A stretch of 5,377 bases of DNA from Actinomycetota bacterium. Lineage in GTDB: Bacteria > Actinomycetota > Aquicultoria > Aquicultorales > Aquicultoraceae. Position 1 is the stretch's first letter, and the number at the start of each line of letters is the position of its first letter. Of this stretch, positions 1-5,066 are shown in pieces. Position numbers and translations under genes: made by a program. The notes under the pieces were generated by a model. It was not told the origin of the DNA and did no database searches. It was given only the letters and a program-made list of their open reading frames with translations. The stretch is from positions 25,604 through 30,980 of the forward strand of contig JASEIR010000009.1 in assembly GCA_030017355.1 (NCBI GenBank), in the 5' to 3' direction.

Positions 1-1034
1 ATAAAGTCGTACATGACAGCATATCCTGGCCTCATTATGACGGCGTTTTCGAGGCCCTTAACTGACCTAACCAGCTCTTCCTGCACATCGACTGGCAAGC
101 TGGTCGACAGGCCCTGTATGTAAAGCTCGCGATTATCAACTCCCTGTGGTTGCAAAAACACAGGGTGGTTAAGCCTGTTGGGGTTCTTAAGAACTCTTTC
201 CTCGATCGATGGGCAATATCGCGCCCCAGCTACAAGTACTTCTCCAGCAAGTAGAGGTATATCTTTGACGTGATTACTTATTATTCTAAGCGTCTTACCC
301 GTTGTTCTGGTCTTATAACAAAGGAGTCCTTTTGGATTAAAATCTTTCGTCCAAAAAGACAGAGGCTCTGCTGGATCGTCGGGGTGCTGGGCTTCCATTT
401 CTGATAGTTGGATGCCTTCAGCTGAGATACGTGGCGATGTCCCGGTTTTAAAGCGGCCCAACCTAAACCCTAATGATTTGAGACAGCTAGATATCTCTGG
501 CGCAGAGACTTCGCTGTATCTTCCCGCCGGCTCTTTGATCTTGCCGTATACAACCTCGCCCTGCATAAATGTTCCTGCTGAAAGAACAACAGTCTTTCCA
601 ACAAACTTCTCTTCAAAAACCGAAAAGACATTAAACCGCTTACCATTCTTCTCGATGGTCTTTATCAAAGCCTGCCTTACTTCGAGGTTTTCTGTTCTTT
701 CAAGCAAGTATTTCATTGCAAGTAGGTATTTTCGTCTATCTACAATTGCAAATGGTGCCTGAACTGCTGGTCCTTTAGATGTGTTTGACCGCCTCGAGTG
801 TATTGTTGCTTTATCTGCAATCTGTGCCATCTCGCCACCTAATGCATCTATCTCGCGGACTATCTGTCCACGGCCCGGGCCACCTATTGATGAGTTGCAT
901 GGCATCCAAGCAATGGTGTCAAGATTTATTGTCAAAAGAAGCGTTTTGCACCCCATTCGCGAAGCAGCAAGCGCTGCCTCGCAGCCTGCGTGACCTGCCC
1001 CTATAACAATGACATCGTAAACCTTATTTCTCAC
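1..1034 (-). CDS. mnmG: tRNA uridine-5-carboxymethylaminomethyl modification enzyme MnmG (GidA), partial, 5' part
   Basis: FAD-dependent enzyme that works with MnmE to build the 5-aminomethyl/carboxymethylaminomethyl group on wobble uridine 34 of certain tRNAs, in the cytoplasm. Seen: 344 complete codons, open to the left edge with no stop. The N-terminal Rossmann motif IGAGHAGCEA (residues 11-20) gives GxGxxGxE. NTSKGPAVQA (84-93), FKTGTSPR (195-202), ARYCPSIEE (271-279), STSLPVDVQ (310-318) and MRPGYA (334-339) are family signatures. The two cysteines known to matter in E. coli MnmG correspond to C46 (PCNSS) and C274 (RYCPS). The family is about 620 residues, so roughly 45% is missing. Start: GTG at 1034 has AGGA 9 nt upstream (1044-1047). 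An in-frame ATG at 1052 would add MAGWNA but has no Shine-Dalgarno sequence and lies two codons after an in-frame TAA. Oddity: CNSSIGGPGRGQ replaces the usual CNPSIGGxxKGH, so this is a divergent member. Separated from mnmE by an unusually long spacer. Confidence 0.95.
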   Translation of the reverse strand, partial: MRNKVYDVIVIGAGHAGCEAALAASRMGCKTLLLTINLDTIAWMPCNSSIGGPGRGQIVREIDALGGEMAQIADKATIHSRRSNTSKGPAVQAPFAIVDRRKYLLAMKYLLERTENLEVRQALIKTIEKNGKRFNVFSVFEEKFVGKTVVLSAGTFMQGEVVYGKIKEPAGRYSEVSAPEISSCLKSLGFRLGRFKTGTSPRISAEGIQLSEMEAQHPDDPAEPLSFWTKDFNPKGLLCYKTRTTGKTLRIISNHVKDIPLLAGEVLVAGARYCPSIEERVLKNPNRLNHPVFLQPQGVDNRELYIQGLSTSLPVDVQEELVRSVKGLENAVIMRPGYAVMYDF

Positions 1035-1147
1035 AGCATTCCATCCTGCCATTATTTAATGTCATGCCCAAGCTATTGGTAGCTAGAGCTCAAAGCAACT
1101 AAAAATTTCTATCTATCGCTAGACATAATCCATCTCTTTTTCCTATA

Positions 1148-1170
1148 TTTAAAGCTTATCCTGCTTTAAA
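1148..1170. repeat. inverted repeat, 8-bp arms
   Basis: TTTAAAGC (1148-1155) and GCTTTAAA (1163-1170) are perfect inverse copies around a 7-nt loop. The right arm also lies in an overlapping palindrome CTGCTTT-A-AAAGCAG (1161-1175). The minus-strand transcript has no U-run after it, so it is not an obvious terminator. It sits in the mnmG leader and directly abuts the heptad repeats. Function unknown. Confidence 0.5.
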
Positions 1171-1174
1171 AGCA

Positions 1175-1245
1175 GACCGCCGACGACAGACAGCCGACCG
1201 CCGCTATAGGCTCCTTCGGAGCCTGACCACCAACCGCCGACCGCC
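1175..1245. repeat. degenerate GACCGCC heptad tandem repeats flanking a hairpin
   Basis: Four contiguous 7-mers, GACCGCC, GACGACA, GACAGCC and GACCGCC (1175-1202), are followed by a 22-nt interruption and three more 7-mers, GACCACC, AACCGCC and GACCGCC (1225-1245). The interruption contains a perfect hairpin, AGGCTCC / GGAGCCT (1208-1214 and 1218-1224), with a 3-nt loop. The tract is much richer in GC than the AT-rich DNA on either side, which suggests inserted or expanded repeat DNA. Short heptanucleotide repeats between genes are known in some bacteria (the STRR repeats of cyanobacteria, for example), but I cannot tell whether this belongs to a described family. Confidence 0.7.
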
Positions 1246-1287
1246 GCCCAAAGAAATTTAATTTTGCATTTTGAATTACTTATTCTA

Positions 1288-1320
1288 CGCCAATTGTTCT
1301 CTATTAAAGAACAATTGGCG
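1288..1320. terminator. long hairpin after mnmE, possible transcript-end structure
   Basis: A perfect 13-bp inverted repeat, CGCCAATTGTTCT (1288-1300) and AGAACAATTGGCG (1308-1320), encloses a 7-nt loop and lies 29 nt beyond the mnmE stop codon. In the mnmE (minus) direction no U-run follows, so it is not a standard intrinsic terminator. In the plus direction T-rich DNA follows (1321-1350), but no plus-strand gene lies upstream. A 3'-end stabilising or processing hairpin for the mnmE message is the likeliest role (inference). Confidence 0.5.
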
Positions 1321-1349
1321 CTTATTTGGCGCCTTATTTTTACTTTTGT

Positions 1350-2747
1350 TCACTTTCCTATGCAAAACTGGCTAAATATCCTGCCAAGAACATCCTCCCC
1401 AATTGTTTCGCCAGTAATCTCGCCTAGATTATCAAGCGCCTCTTGCAAGAACACAGCTACAATCTCTTCCGGTTGGTTGATGTCTATAAGCCGCTTGGCT
1501 TCTCTTATATTATCCAGAGCTTTCTCTACCAACTGCTCATGCCGAGCATTAGTAATGATGGCTGTGTCTTCTGCCTCGATATCGCCTGCAAAAAATGTCT
1601 CTTCTATCTTCTTTTCAAGCTCTTTTATGCCATAGCCTGTTAGAGCAGATACTCTGACCACTGCTTTAAAGTTCCTATTTAAAGCGAATCTATCAATAGA
1701 TTTGCTTTGAGGAAGGTCTTGTTTGTTAACCACTAGAATTGCACTTGTTCCTGCTATTTCGCCTACTAGTGATAAGTCTTCGCTGTCCTGATCTTGACTG
1801 CCGTCAACAACCAAAAGGATGAGCTCGGCCTCCTTTATGGCTCTTCGCGTAAGCTCTAAACCAATTGACTCAATCTCATCTTCCGACTCTCTTATGCCAG
1901 CTGTATCAATTAGGCGCAAGGGAACTCCTCCTAAGTTTATGACCTCTTCAATCACATCTCTTGTGGTTCCCGGAATTGGCGTCACAATTGCCCTTTCTCT
2001 CCTTAGGAGAGCATTTAACAAGCTTGATTTACCGACATTTGGTTTTCCTACAATGGCTGTCCTTATGCCTTCTCGTATCATCCTTCCTCTAACTGAGGTG
2101 CTTAGCAAAGCTTCAAGCTCCCTTTCAGATTGAAAAAGCATTTCCGATAAAGCCTTGCTAGGTAATGTCTCGATGTCCTCATCAGAAAAATCAACTGCTG
2201 CTTCCACTTGTGTCAACACATCTGCAATTTTTTCTGCAACTGATTTTATATTTTTTGACAAACCGCCTTCGAGTTGATTTATGGCGGCTCTTAAACCTGC
2301 CTCAGTCTTTGCTCTTATTGTCTCGATTACGGCCTCTGCCTGCGCAAGATCAATTCTTCCATTTAAAAATGCTCGCTTTGTAAATTCACCTGGGTCAGCA
2401 GCCCTTGCACCAGCATGTAACACTGAGTTGAGAGTCTTTTTTAGCGAAACAACTCCCCCATGGCAGTTTATTTCAACCACATCTTCACGCGTATAGGTAT
2501 TCGGTGCCCTCATTATTGTGACCAGAACTTCATCTATCTCCAAGCCGCTTTCTGGGTCTACAACATTGGCAAGAAAGATGCTGTGGCTCCTTCTTTCTTT
2601 CAAGCCAGCTCCTTCTTTGGGCTTTATGACCTTTTCTGCAATAGTTATTGCTTGTCTTCCGCTTAGGCGAACTATGCCTATCCCGCCTTCGCCTACCGCT
2701 GTTGAGATTGCTGCAATTGTATCGTCTTCCCCAAGTCTTACTCTCAT
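1350..2747 (-). CDS. mnmE: tRNA modification GTPase MnmE (TrmE)
   Basis: GTPase partner of MnmG in wobble-uridine (U34) modification; the N-terminal domain binds a tetrahydrofolate one-carbon donor. Seen from the chosen start: 465 residues, normal for the family. The N-domain begins DDTIAAISTAVGEGGIGIVRLSG and includes DPGEFTKRAFLNGRIDLAQAEA (118-139). The embedded G domain has P-loop GKPNVGKSS (234-242), switch TPIPGTTRD (256-264), DTAG (281-284), NKQD (341-344) and SALTG (367-371). N237 in the P-loop is the residue that coordinates potassium in MnmE. The C-terminus ends FCIGK, the invariant C-x-G-K with the functional cysteine. Start: ATG at 2747, with AGAGGT (2752-2757) 4 nt upstream. The frame stays open to an ATG at 2861, but those 38 extra residues do not look like MnmE, and the added DNA contains a parS-like site and part of a hairpin. 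Follows jag after a 144-nt spacer. Confidence 0.97.
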   Translation of the reverse strand: MRVRLGEDDTIAAISTAVGEGGIGIVRLSGRQAITIAEKVIKPKEGAGLKERRSHSIFLANVVDPESGLEIDEVLVTIMRAPNTYTREDVVEINCHGGVVSLKKTLNSVLHAGARAADPGEFTKRAFLNGRIDLAQAEAVIETIRAKTEAGLRAAINQLEGGLSKNIKSVAEKIADVLTQVEAAVDFSDEDIETLPSKALSEMLFQSERELEALLSTSVRGRMIREGIRTAIVGKPNVGKSSLLNALLRRERAIVTPIPGTTRDVIEEVINLGGVPLRLIDTAGIRESEDEIESIGLELTRRAIKEAELILLVVDGSQDQDSEDLSLVGEIAGTSAILVVNKQDLPQSKSIDRFALNRNFKAVVRVSALTGYGIKELEKKIEETFFAGDIEAEDTAIITNARHEQLVEKALDNIREAKRLIDINQPEEIVAVFLQEALDNLGEITGETIGEDVLGRIFSQFCIGK

Positions 2748-2751
2748 TATA

Positions 2752-2757
2752 ACCTCT
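2752..2757 (-). promoter_or_regulatory. ribosome binding site of mnmE
   Basis: AGAGGT on the minus strand ends 4 nt before the ATG at 2747. It supports the shorter mnmE start over the upstream in-frame ATG at 2861, which lies inside a GC-rich hairpin. Confidence 0.75.
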
Positions 2758-2828
2758 TCTGCAGGGATGTTAATTATTTGTGAACAATTCTCTTCTAGAG
2801 TATGCCCTCGAGCAGGCCTGTTATTTTT

Positions 2829-2844
2829 TGTTTCACATGAAACA
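2829..2844. promoter_or_regulatory. parS-like ParB (Spo0J) binding site
   Basis: TGTTTCACATGAAACA matches the widely conserved bacterial parS consensus TGTTNCACGTGAAACA at 15 of 16 positions. The arms TGTTTCA / TGAAACA are perfect inverse copies; only one central base departs (A instead of G), which breaks symmetry at the middle pair. parS sites cluster near the origin, and this one lies about 2.2 kb from the DnaA boxes, in the spacer between jag and mnmE. Known role of such sites: loading of ParB/CTP clamps and origin segregation. No parA or parB gene is in the window. Confidence 0.75.
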
Positions 2845-2849
2845 AATAT

Positions 2850-2871
2850 GCCCGGCTTCAAGGAGCCGGGC
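2850..2871. repeat. GC-rich hairpin between jag and mnmE
   Basis: GCCCGGCT (2850-2857) and AGCCGGGC (2864-2871) are perfect inverse copies with a 6-nt loop, 20 nt after the jag stop. No U-run follows on the minus strand, only CATATTTG, so it is at best a weak terminator or an mRNA processing/stabilising element. Its sequence resembles the hairpin at 1208-1224; both contain GGCTCCTT. Confidence 0.55.
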
Positions 2872-2891
2872 GCTTATCCTCATTCCATGGC

Positions 2892-3410
2892 CTATTGTTC
2901 CTTTGGTATCACTCTTATTTTTCTGTTCGGCTCCTCGCCTTCGCTTTCAGTATACACGCTTTTATTATTGCAAAGCTCCAAGTGCACAATTCTTCTATCA
3001 TAAGAATTCATTGGCCTTAATAAAACCGATCTTCCGGTATGAATTGCTTTCTCTGCAGCCCGTTCAGCTATTTCCCTTAAGATGGATTCACGTCGTTTGC
3101 GGTACTGTTCAGCATCTACAAATACCTTTCTTTTGTCGCCTTCGCGCCTTAAAACTACATTAGCTATGGTCTGGATTGCATCTAGAGTTTCTCCGTGCTT
3201 GCCAATTAAAAGCCCGAGTGCAGGGTTTTCGCCATTGCTATCTATGACTATTTTTACGATCTCACTATCCTCAAATGCTTCTACTTTTCCATCTATTCCT
3301 ATTTGCTTTATAACTGCCTCAAGCAACCTGATTGTTTTGCCGACACTCACGCTGCCCCGATGCGACTGGCTCCCCGCTATTTCTTCTGGCTCTCTCTTAT
3401 CGTCATCCAT
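2892..3410 (-). CDS. jag: Jag (KhpB/SpoIIIJ-associated) RNA-binding protein, KH and R3H domains
   Basis: Probable cytoplasmic single-strand nucleic-acid-binding protein, encoded beside yidC in many Gram-positive bacteria; the homologue KhpB affects cell elongation and binds RNA (known in Streptococcus). Seen: 172 residues. A short charged N-terminus (1-18) leads to a KH domain with the GxxG loop as GKHG (70-73, in LLIGKHGETLDAIQ). A basic helix YRKRRESILREIAERAAEKA (103-122) follows, then the R3H motif RRIVH (139-143) and the typical ending SEGEEPNRKIRVIPK. The Jag_N domain of Bacillus Jag (about 50 residues) is absent; an in-frame TAA lies two codons before the ATG, so it is not hidden upstream. 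Start: ATG at 3410 with AGGA (3417-3420) 6 nt upstream. A TTG at 3413 is in frame but has poorer spacing. Not part of a tight unit with yidC: a 114-nt spacer carries its own promoter candidate. Confidence 0.93.
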   Translation of the reverse strand: MDDDKREPEEIAGSQSHRGSVSVGKTIRLLEAVIKQIGIDGKVEAFEDSEIVKIVIDSNGENPALGLLIGKHGETLDAIQTIANVVLRREGDKRKVFVDAEQYRKRRESILREIAERAAEKAIHTGRSVLLRPMNSYDRRIVHLELCNNKSVYTESEGEEPNRKIRVIPKEQ

Positions 3411-3450
3411 CAATTATCCTACACCTTCGCTTAATTACTTGTTAGCACCC

Positions 3451-3478
3451 TTTATACGTCAGATATATCTGATGGCAA
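3451..3478 (-). promoter_or_regulatory. candidate jag promoter with palindromic operator in its spacer
   Basis: Minus strand: -35 TTGCCA (3473-3478, 5 of 6 to TTGACA), 16-bp spacer, -10 TATAAA (3451-3456, 5 of 6 to TATAAT). It would start transcription around 3445, giving a leader of about 35 nt before the jag ATG. A perfect 14-bp palindrome, TCAGATATATCTGA (3459-3472), directly abuts the -35 and fills nearly all of the spacer, a usual place for a dimeric repressor or activator to bind. No regulator gene is present in the window. Confidence 0.55.
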
Positions 3479-3524
3479 GCCCTTTACTGCTGCCACTCTT
3501 ACCTTTCCATAGAGCTCTAAAGCA

Positions 3525-4190
3525 TCACTTGCTCTCTGCTGCTCTTACGGCCCTCAAAGTTACATATTGCTGTGCAACCGTCCAAACGTTTGTAGTTACC
3601 CAGTAAATCAACACACCGGCCGGCAGGCTCCATGCAATAAATATCATTAGCGGTACCATATAAAGGCCCATTTTTTGCTGCTGGGCATCGGTTGTTACCA
3701 TCCTCTGTTGCAGATACGTCGTAATTGCCATCAGGGCAATTAAAATAAGGTATGGAATGAACGCCACGCCTGAGGCCATAGCGACTTTAGGTGCTGTACC
3801 TAATACTAGCAATCCGAAAAATGACTTTGCATGTATTAGCGCCTTAGTTTCTATTAGAACCCTATATAGCGCAATGAAAATCGGTAGCTGCAGCAACAAT
3901 GGCAAACAGCCGCCAAATGGATTTATCTTGTTTTCCGCGTAGAACTTCATCATTTCCTGCTGGAGTTTTTCCTTGTTGTCCTTGTATTTATCTTGAAGTT
4001 CTCTTAGTTTAGGCTGGATTTTTTGCATTTCATACATCGACTTTGTCTGCTTTATTGTTAATGGTAGCATGAAAACCCTTACTGCTACTGTCAAAAGAAC
4101 GATTGCCAGCCCATAATCTCCTACCATAGCATGGAAAAATATAAGCGCTTGCGCCAATATGCTTTTCAGGCCTTCCCAAAGACCAATCAA
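3525..4190 (-). CDS. yidC: membrane protein insertase YidC/Oxa1 family, short Gram-positive type
   Basis: Inserts and folds proteins in the cytoplasmic membrane, alone or with SecYEG. Seen: 221 residues. First strong membrane segment 24-46 (YGLAIVLLTVAVRVFMLPLT) carries R38, the conserved positive residue of the hydrophilic groove. A charged cytoplasmic hairpin follows (48-90, KQTKSMYEMQKIQPKLRELQ, likely coiled coil), then NPFGGCLPLLLQLPIFIALYRVL (90-112), and further membrane segments near 142-162 and 176-208, ending in a short basic tail. The large periplasmic domain of proteobacterial YidC is absent, and no lipobox is visible at the N-terminus. Start: TTG at 4190, supported by AAGGAGG (4200-4206) 9 nt upstream; the next in-frame ATG is residue 22, inside conserved sequence. 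Lies 18 nt after yidD, with which it probably acts and is co-transcribed. Confidence 0.96.
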   Translation of the reverse strand: MIGLWEGLKSILAQALIFFHAMVGDYGLAIVLLTVAVRVFMLPLTIKQTKSMYEMQKIQPKLRELQDKYKDNKEKLQQEMMKFYAENKINPFGGCLPLLLQLPIFIALYRVLIETKALIHAKSFFGLLVLGTAPKVAMASGVAFIPYLILIALMAITTYLQQRMVTTDAQQQKMGLYMVPLMIFIAWSLPAGVLIYWVTTNVWTVAQQYVTLRAVRAAESK

Positions 4191-4199
4191 AATTTATTT

Positions 4200-4206
4200 C
4201 CTCCTT
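4200..4206 (-). promoter_or_regulatory. ribosome binding site deciding the TTG start of yidC
   Basis: AAGGAGG on the minus strand, a near-complete Shine-Dalgarno sequence, lies in the 18-nt gap after yidD and 9 nt before the TTG at 4190. No ATG or GTG in frame lies at suitable spacing, so the rare TTG start is the best choice. Confidence 0.8.
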
Positions 4207-4208
4207 AT

Positions 4209-4418
4209 CTACTTAACTGGGTCATATCCACCAGGAGAAAAAGGGTGACACCGCAGGATGCGGCCTGTAGCCATATACCCGCCTCGCACGAAGCCATGCT
4301 TTTCTATAGCCTGCATGGCATAGCTAGAGCATGATGGATAATACCTGCACGAGGGAGGGAGGAGTGGTGATATGAATTTTTTATATACTTTGATCAACCA
4401 TATGGCTATCGTCTTCAT
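4209..4418 (-). CDS. yidD: membrane protein insertion efficiency factor YidD
   Basis: Small membrane-associated protein (family PF01809, historically annotated as alpha-hemolysin-like) that aids YidC-dependent insertion. Seen: 69 residues, usual length. A short amphipathic/hydrophobic N-terminus, MKTIAIWLIKVYKKFISPLL, precedes the signature PPSCRYYPSCSSYA (21-34), IEKHG (38-42) and RILRCHPFSPGGYDPV (53-68). The three conserved cysteines are C24, C30 and C57. Start: ATG at 4418 gives the family-typical MK... opening. It overlaps the 3' end of rnpA by 38 nt in another frame and has only AGGG immediately before it, so translation is probably coupled to rnpA. The yidC start follows 18 nt after the stop. 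Confidence 0.95.
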   Translation of the reverse strand: MKTIAIWLIKVYKKFISPLLPPSCRYYPSCSSYAMQAIEKHGFVRGGYMATGRILRCHPFSPGGYDPVK

Positions 4419-4758
4419 CCCTGTTTATTAATAACCCTGCCTTCGCAAGCACGTCAATTAAAGTCTTTTCGATGTCTTGAAAAGATTTTTCATTGACTGC
4501 CTCTCTTGCTATCAAGATGATATCATATCCGCCTTTTATTTTGTCCTCGTTGCGTCTAAAGGCCTCTTTCAAAAGCCTCTTGACCTTGTTCCGTACAACT
4601 GCAGACCCAATCCTTCGAGACACTGAAATGCCTAGCCGGGACCTCTGGCCTTCTTTCTTAAGAAAATATACAACCAGGTCCTTGTTTGCGGTAGATTTGC
4701 CAAGCTTATAGACCGCCTGGAAATCTTTGCTTGCGGTTATGCGGAACTCCCTTTGCAT
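4381..4758 (-). CDS. rnpA: ribonuclease P protein component RnpA
   Basis: Protein subunit of RNase P; with the catalytic RNA it removes 5' leaders from pre-tRNAs in the cytoplasm. Seen: 125 residues, usual length. N-terminal MQREFRITASKDFQAVYKLG matches the family opening; RLGISVSRRIGSAVVRNKVKR leads into the RNR signature RNKVKRLLKEAFRR (56-69), the basic RNA-binding helix; GYDIILIAREAV (77-88) forms the last core strand. The C-terminal DEDDSHMVDQSI tail is not conserved and is encoded by the stretch overlapping the yidD start. Start: ATG at 4758, 27 nt after rpmH; only a weak purine-rich stretch (GAAG) precedes it, so it probably relies on coupling with rpmH. Transcribed from the rpmH promoter in the usual rpmH-rnpA operon. 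Confidence 0.96.
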   Translation of the reverse strand: MQREFRITASKDFQAVYKLGKSTANKDLVVYFLKKEGQRSRLGISVSRRIGSAVVRNKVKRLLKEAFRRNEDKIKGGYDIILIAREAVNEKSFQDIEKTLIDVLAKAGLLINRDEDDSHMVDQSI

Positions 4759-4785
4759 TTCTTCAACGCTTCCGTTATCGCAACA

Positions 4786-4920
4786 TTATGCCGTTAGAAC
4801 TGCTCTATTTTTCCTGCGACGATTTGCAATAACCTTCCGCCCCGACTTTGTTCTCATCCTTATTCTGAATCCGTGTGTCTTTTTTCTCTTTCTGTTGTTT
4901 GGCTGATATGTCCTCTTCAT
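4786..4920 (-). CDS. rpmH: 50S ribosomal protein L34
   Basis: Small basic protein of the large ribosomal subunit. The frame encodes 44 residues, the usual length: MKRTYQPNNRKRKKTHGFRI (1-20), then RMRTKSGRKVIANRRRKNRA (21-40) and VLTA. The opening MKRTYQPNNRKRKKTHGFR is the nearly invariant L34 signature. Start: ATG at 4920 with AGGAG (4926-4930) 5 nt upstream; stop TAA at 4786-4788. First gene of the minus-strand operon, 27 nt before rnpA, with a strong promoter 30-60 nt upstream. Its position next to DnaA boxes is the conserved oriC-flanking arrangement. Confidence 0.98.
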   Translation of the reverse strand: MKRTYQPNNRKRKKTHGFRIRMRTKSGRKVIANRRRKNRAVLTA

Positions 4921-4949
4921 CTTTTCTCCTTACCTAAAAGAACTCCATA

Positions 4950-4979
4950 ATTATATTGTTGCCTGCCCACACATGTCAA
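4950..4979 (-). promoter_or_regulatory. strong sigma70-type promoter of rpmH-rnpA operon
   Basis: Minus strand: perfect -35 TTGACA (4974-4979), 18-bp spacer, perfect -10 TATAAT (4950-4955). Transcription would begin near 4943, giving a leader of about 23 nt that contains the rpmH Shine-Dalgarno. A pair of DnaA boxes begins 35 bp upstream of the -35, so DnaA binding could influence it (inference). Confidence 0.85.
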
Positions 4980-5013
4980 GGAAACGGGGTGTCATCCCTT
5001 ACCGCGCTCCATC

Positions 5014-5022
5014 TGTGGATAA
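5014..5022 (-). promoter_or_regulatory. DnaA box 1
   Basis: TGTGGATAA on plus, TTATCCACA on minus: a perfect match to the DnaA box consensus TTATNCACA. Confidence 0.9.
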
Positions 5023-5031
5023 TGTGAATAA
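5023..5031 (-). promoter_or_regulatory. DnaA box 2
   Basis: TGTGAATAA on plus, TTATTCACA on minus: a perfect match to TTATNCACA. It directly abuts box 1 in the same orientation with no gap, so two DnaA molecules could bind cooperatively. Confidence 0.88.
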
Positions 5032-5050
5032 CTTCTCGTTTTCCTTCCCC

Positions 5051-5066
5051 TTTATTATATAATAAA
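5051..5066. repeat. AT-only perfect palindrome, candidate unwinding element
   Basis: TTTATTATATAATAAA is its own reverse complement over 16 bp and lies 20 bp from the paired DnaA boxes, after a pyrimidine-rich stretch. The AT run continues to about 5070. This is the most easily melted DNA close to the boxes, so it is a candidate DNA unwinding element; that role is inference, and the element could also lie elsewhere in the truncated origin. Confidence 0.45.

Larger units (their letters stand above)
1053..1349. other. mnmE-mnmG intergenic region, no gene seen
   Basis: Nearly 300 bases without a plausible coding frame on either strand; mnmE and mnmG are usually close together. From left to right it holds an 8-bp-stem AT-rich inverted repeat (1148-1155 with 1163-1170), a GC-rich degenerate heptad repeat tract with a central hairpin (1175-1245), and a long hairpin just after the mnmE stop (1288-1320). 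I could not identify a convincing promoter for mnmG: candidate hexamers on the minus strand match at only about half the positions. Confidence 0.8.

Noticed and set aside
412..1006. Plus-strand open frames over the mnmG region
   Set aside because: The minus strand encodes continuous MnmG with clear motifs throughout, so these are shadows.
2746..2768. TTAACA-16-TATAAT on the minus strand at the mnmE start
   Set aside because: The hexamers match well, but the -10 overlaps the mnmE ATG, so transcription would start inside the gene. The overlap with Shine-Dalgarno and start codon explains the sequence better.
2779..2787. TTGTTCACA on the minus strand, one mismatch to the DnaA box
   Set aside because: A single isolated one-mismatch site more than 2 kb from the origin cluster is expected by chance.
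2518..3003. Plus-strand open frame of 161 codons
   Set aside because: It lies antisense to mnmE and jag, with no ribosome binding site and a composition typical of an antisense shadow of real coding sequence.
3411..3413. TTG one codon upstream of the jag ATG as start
   Set aside because: ATG at 3410 has a 6-nt spacing from AGGA, better than 3 nt for the TTG.
3082..3606. Plus-strand open frame of 174 codons
   Set aside because: Antisense to jag and the end of yidC. The serine/leucine-rich product has no recognisable motif; both opposite genes are certain.
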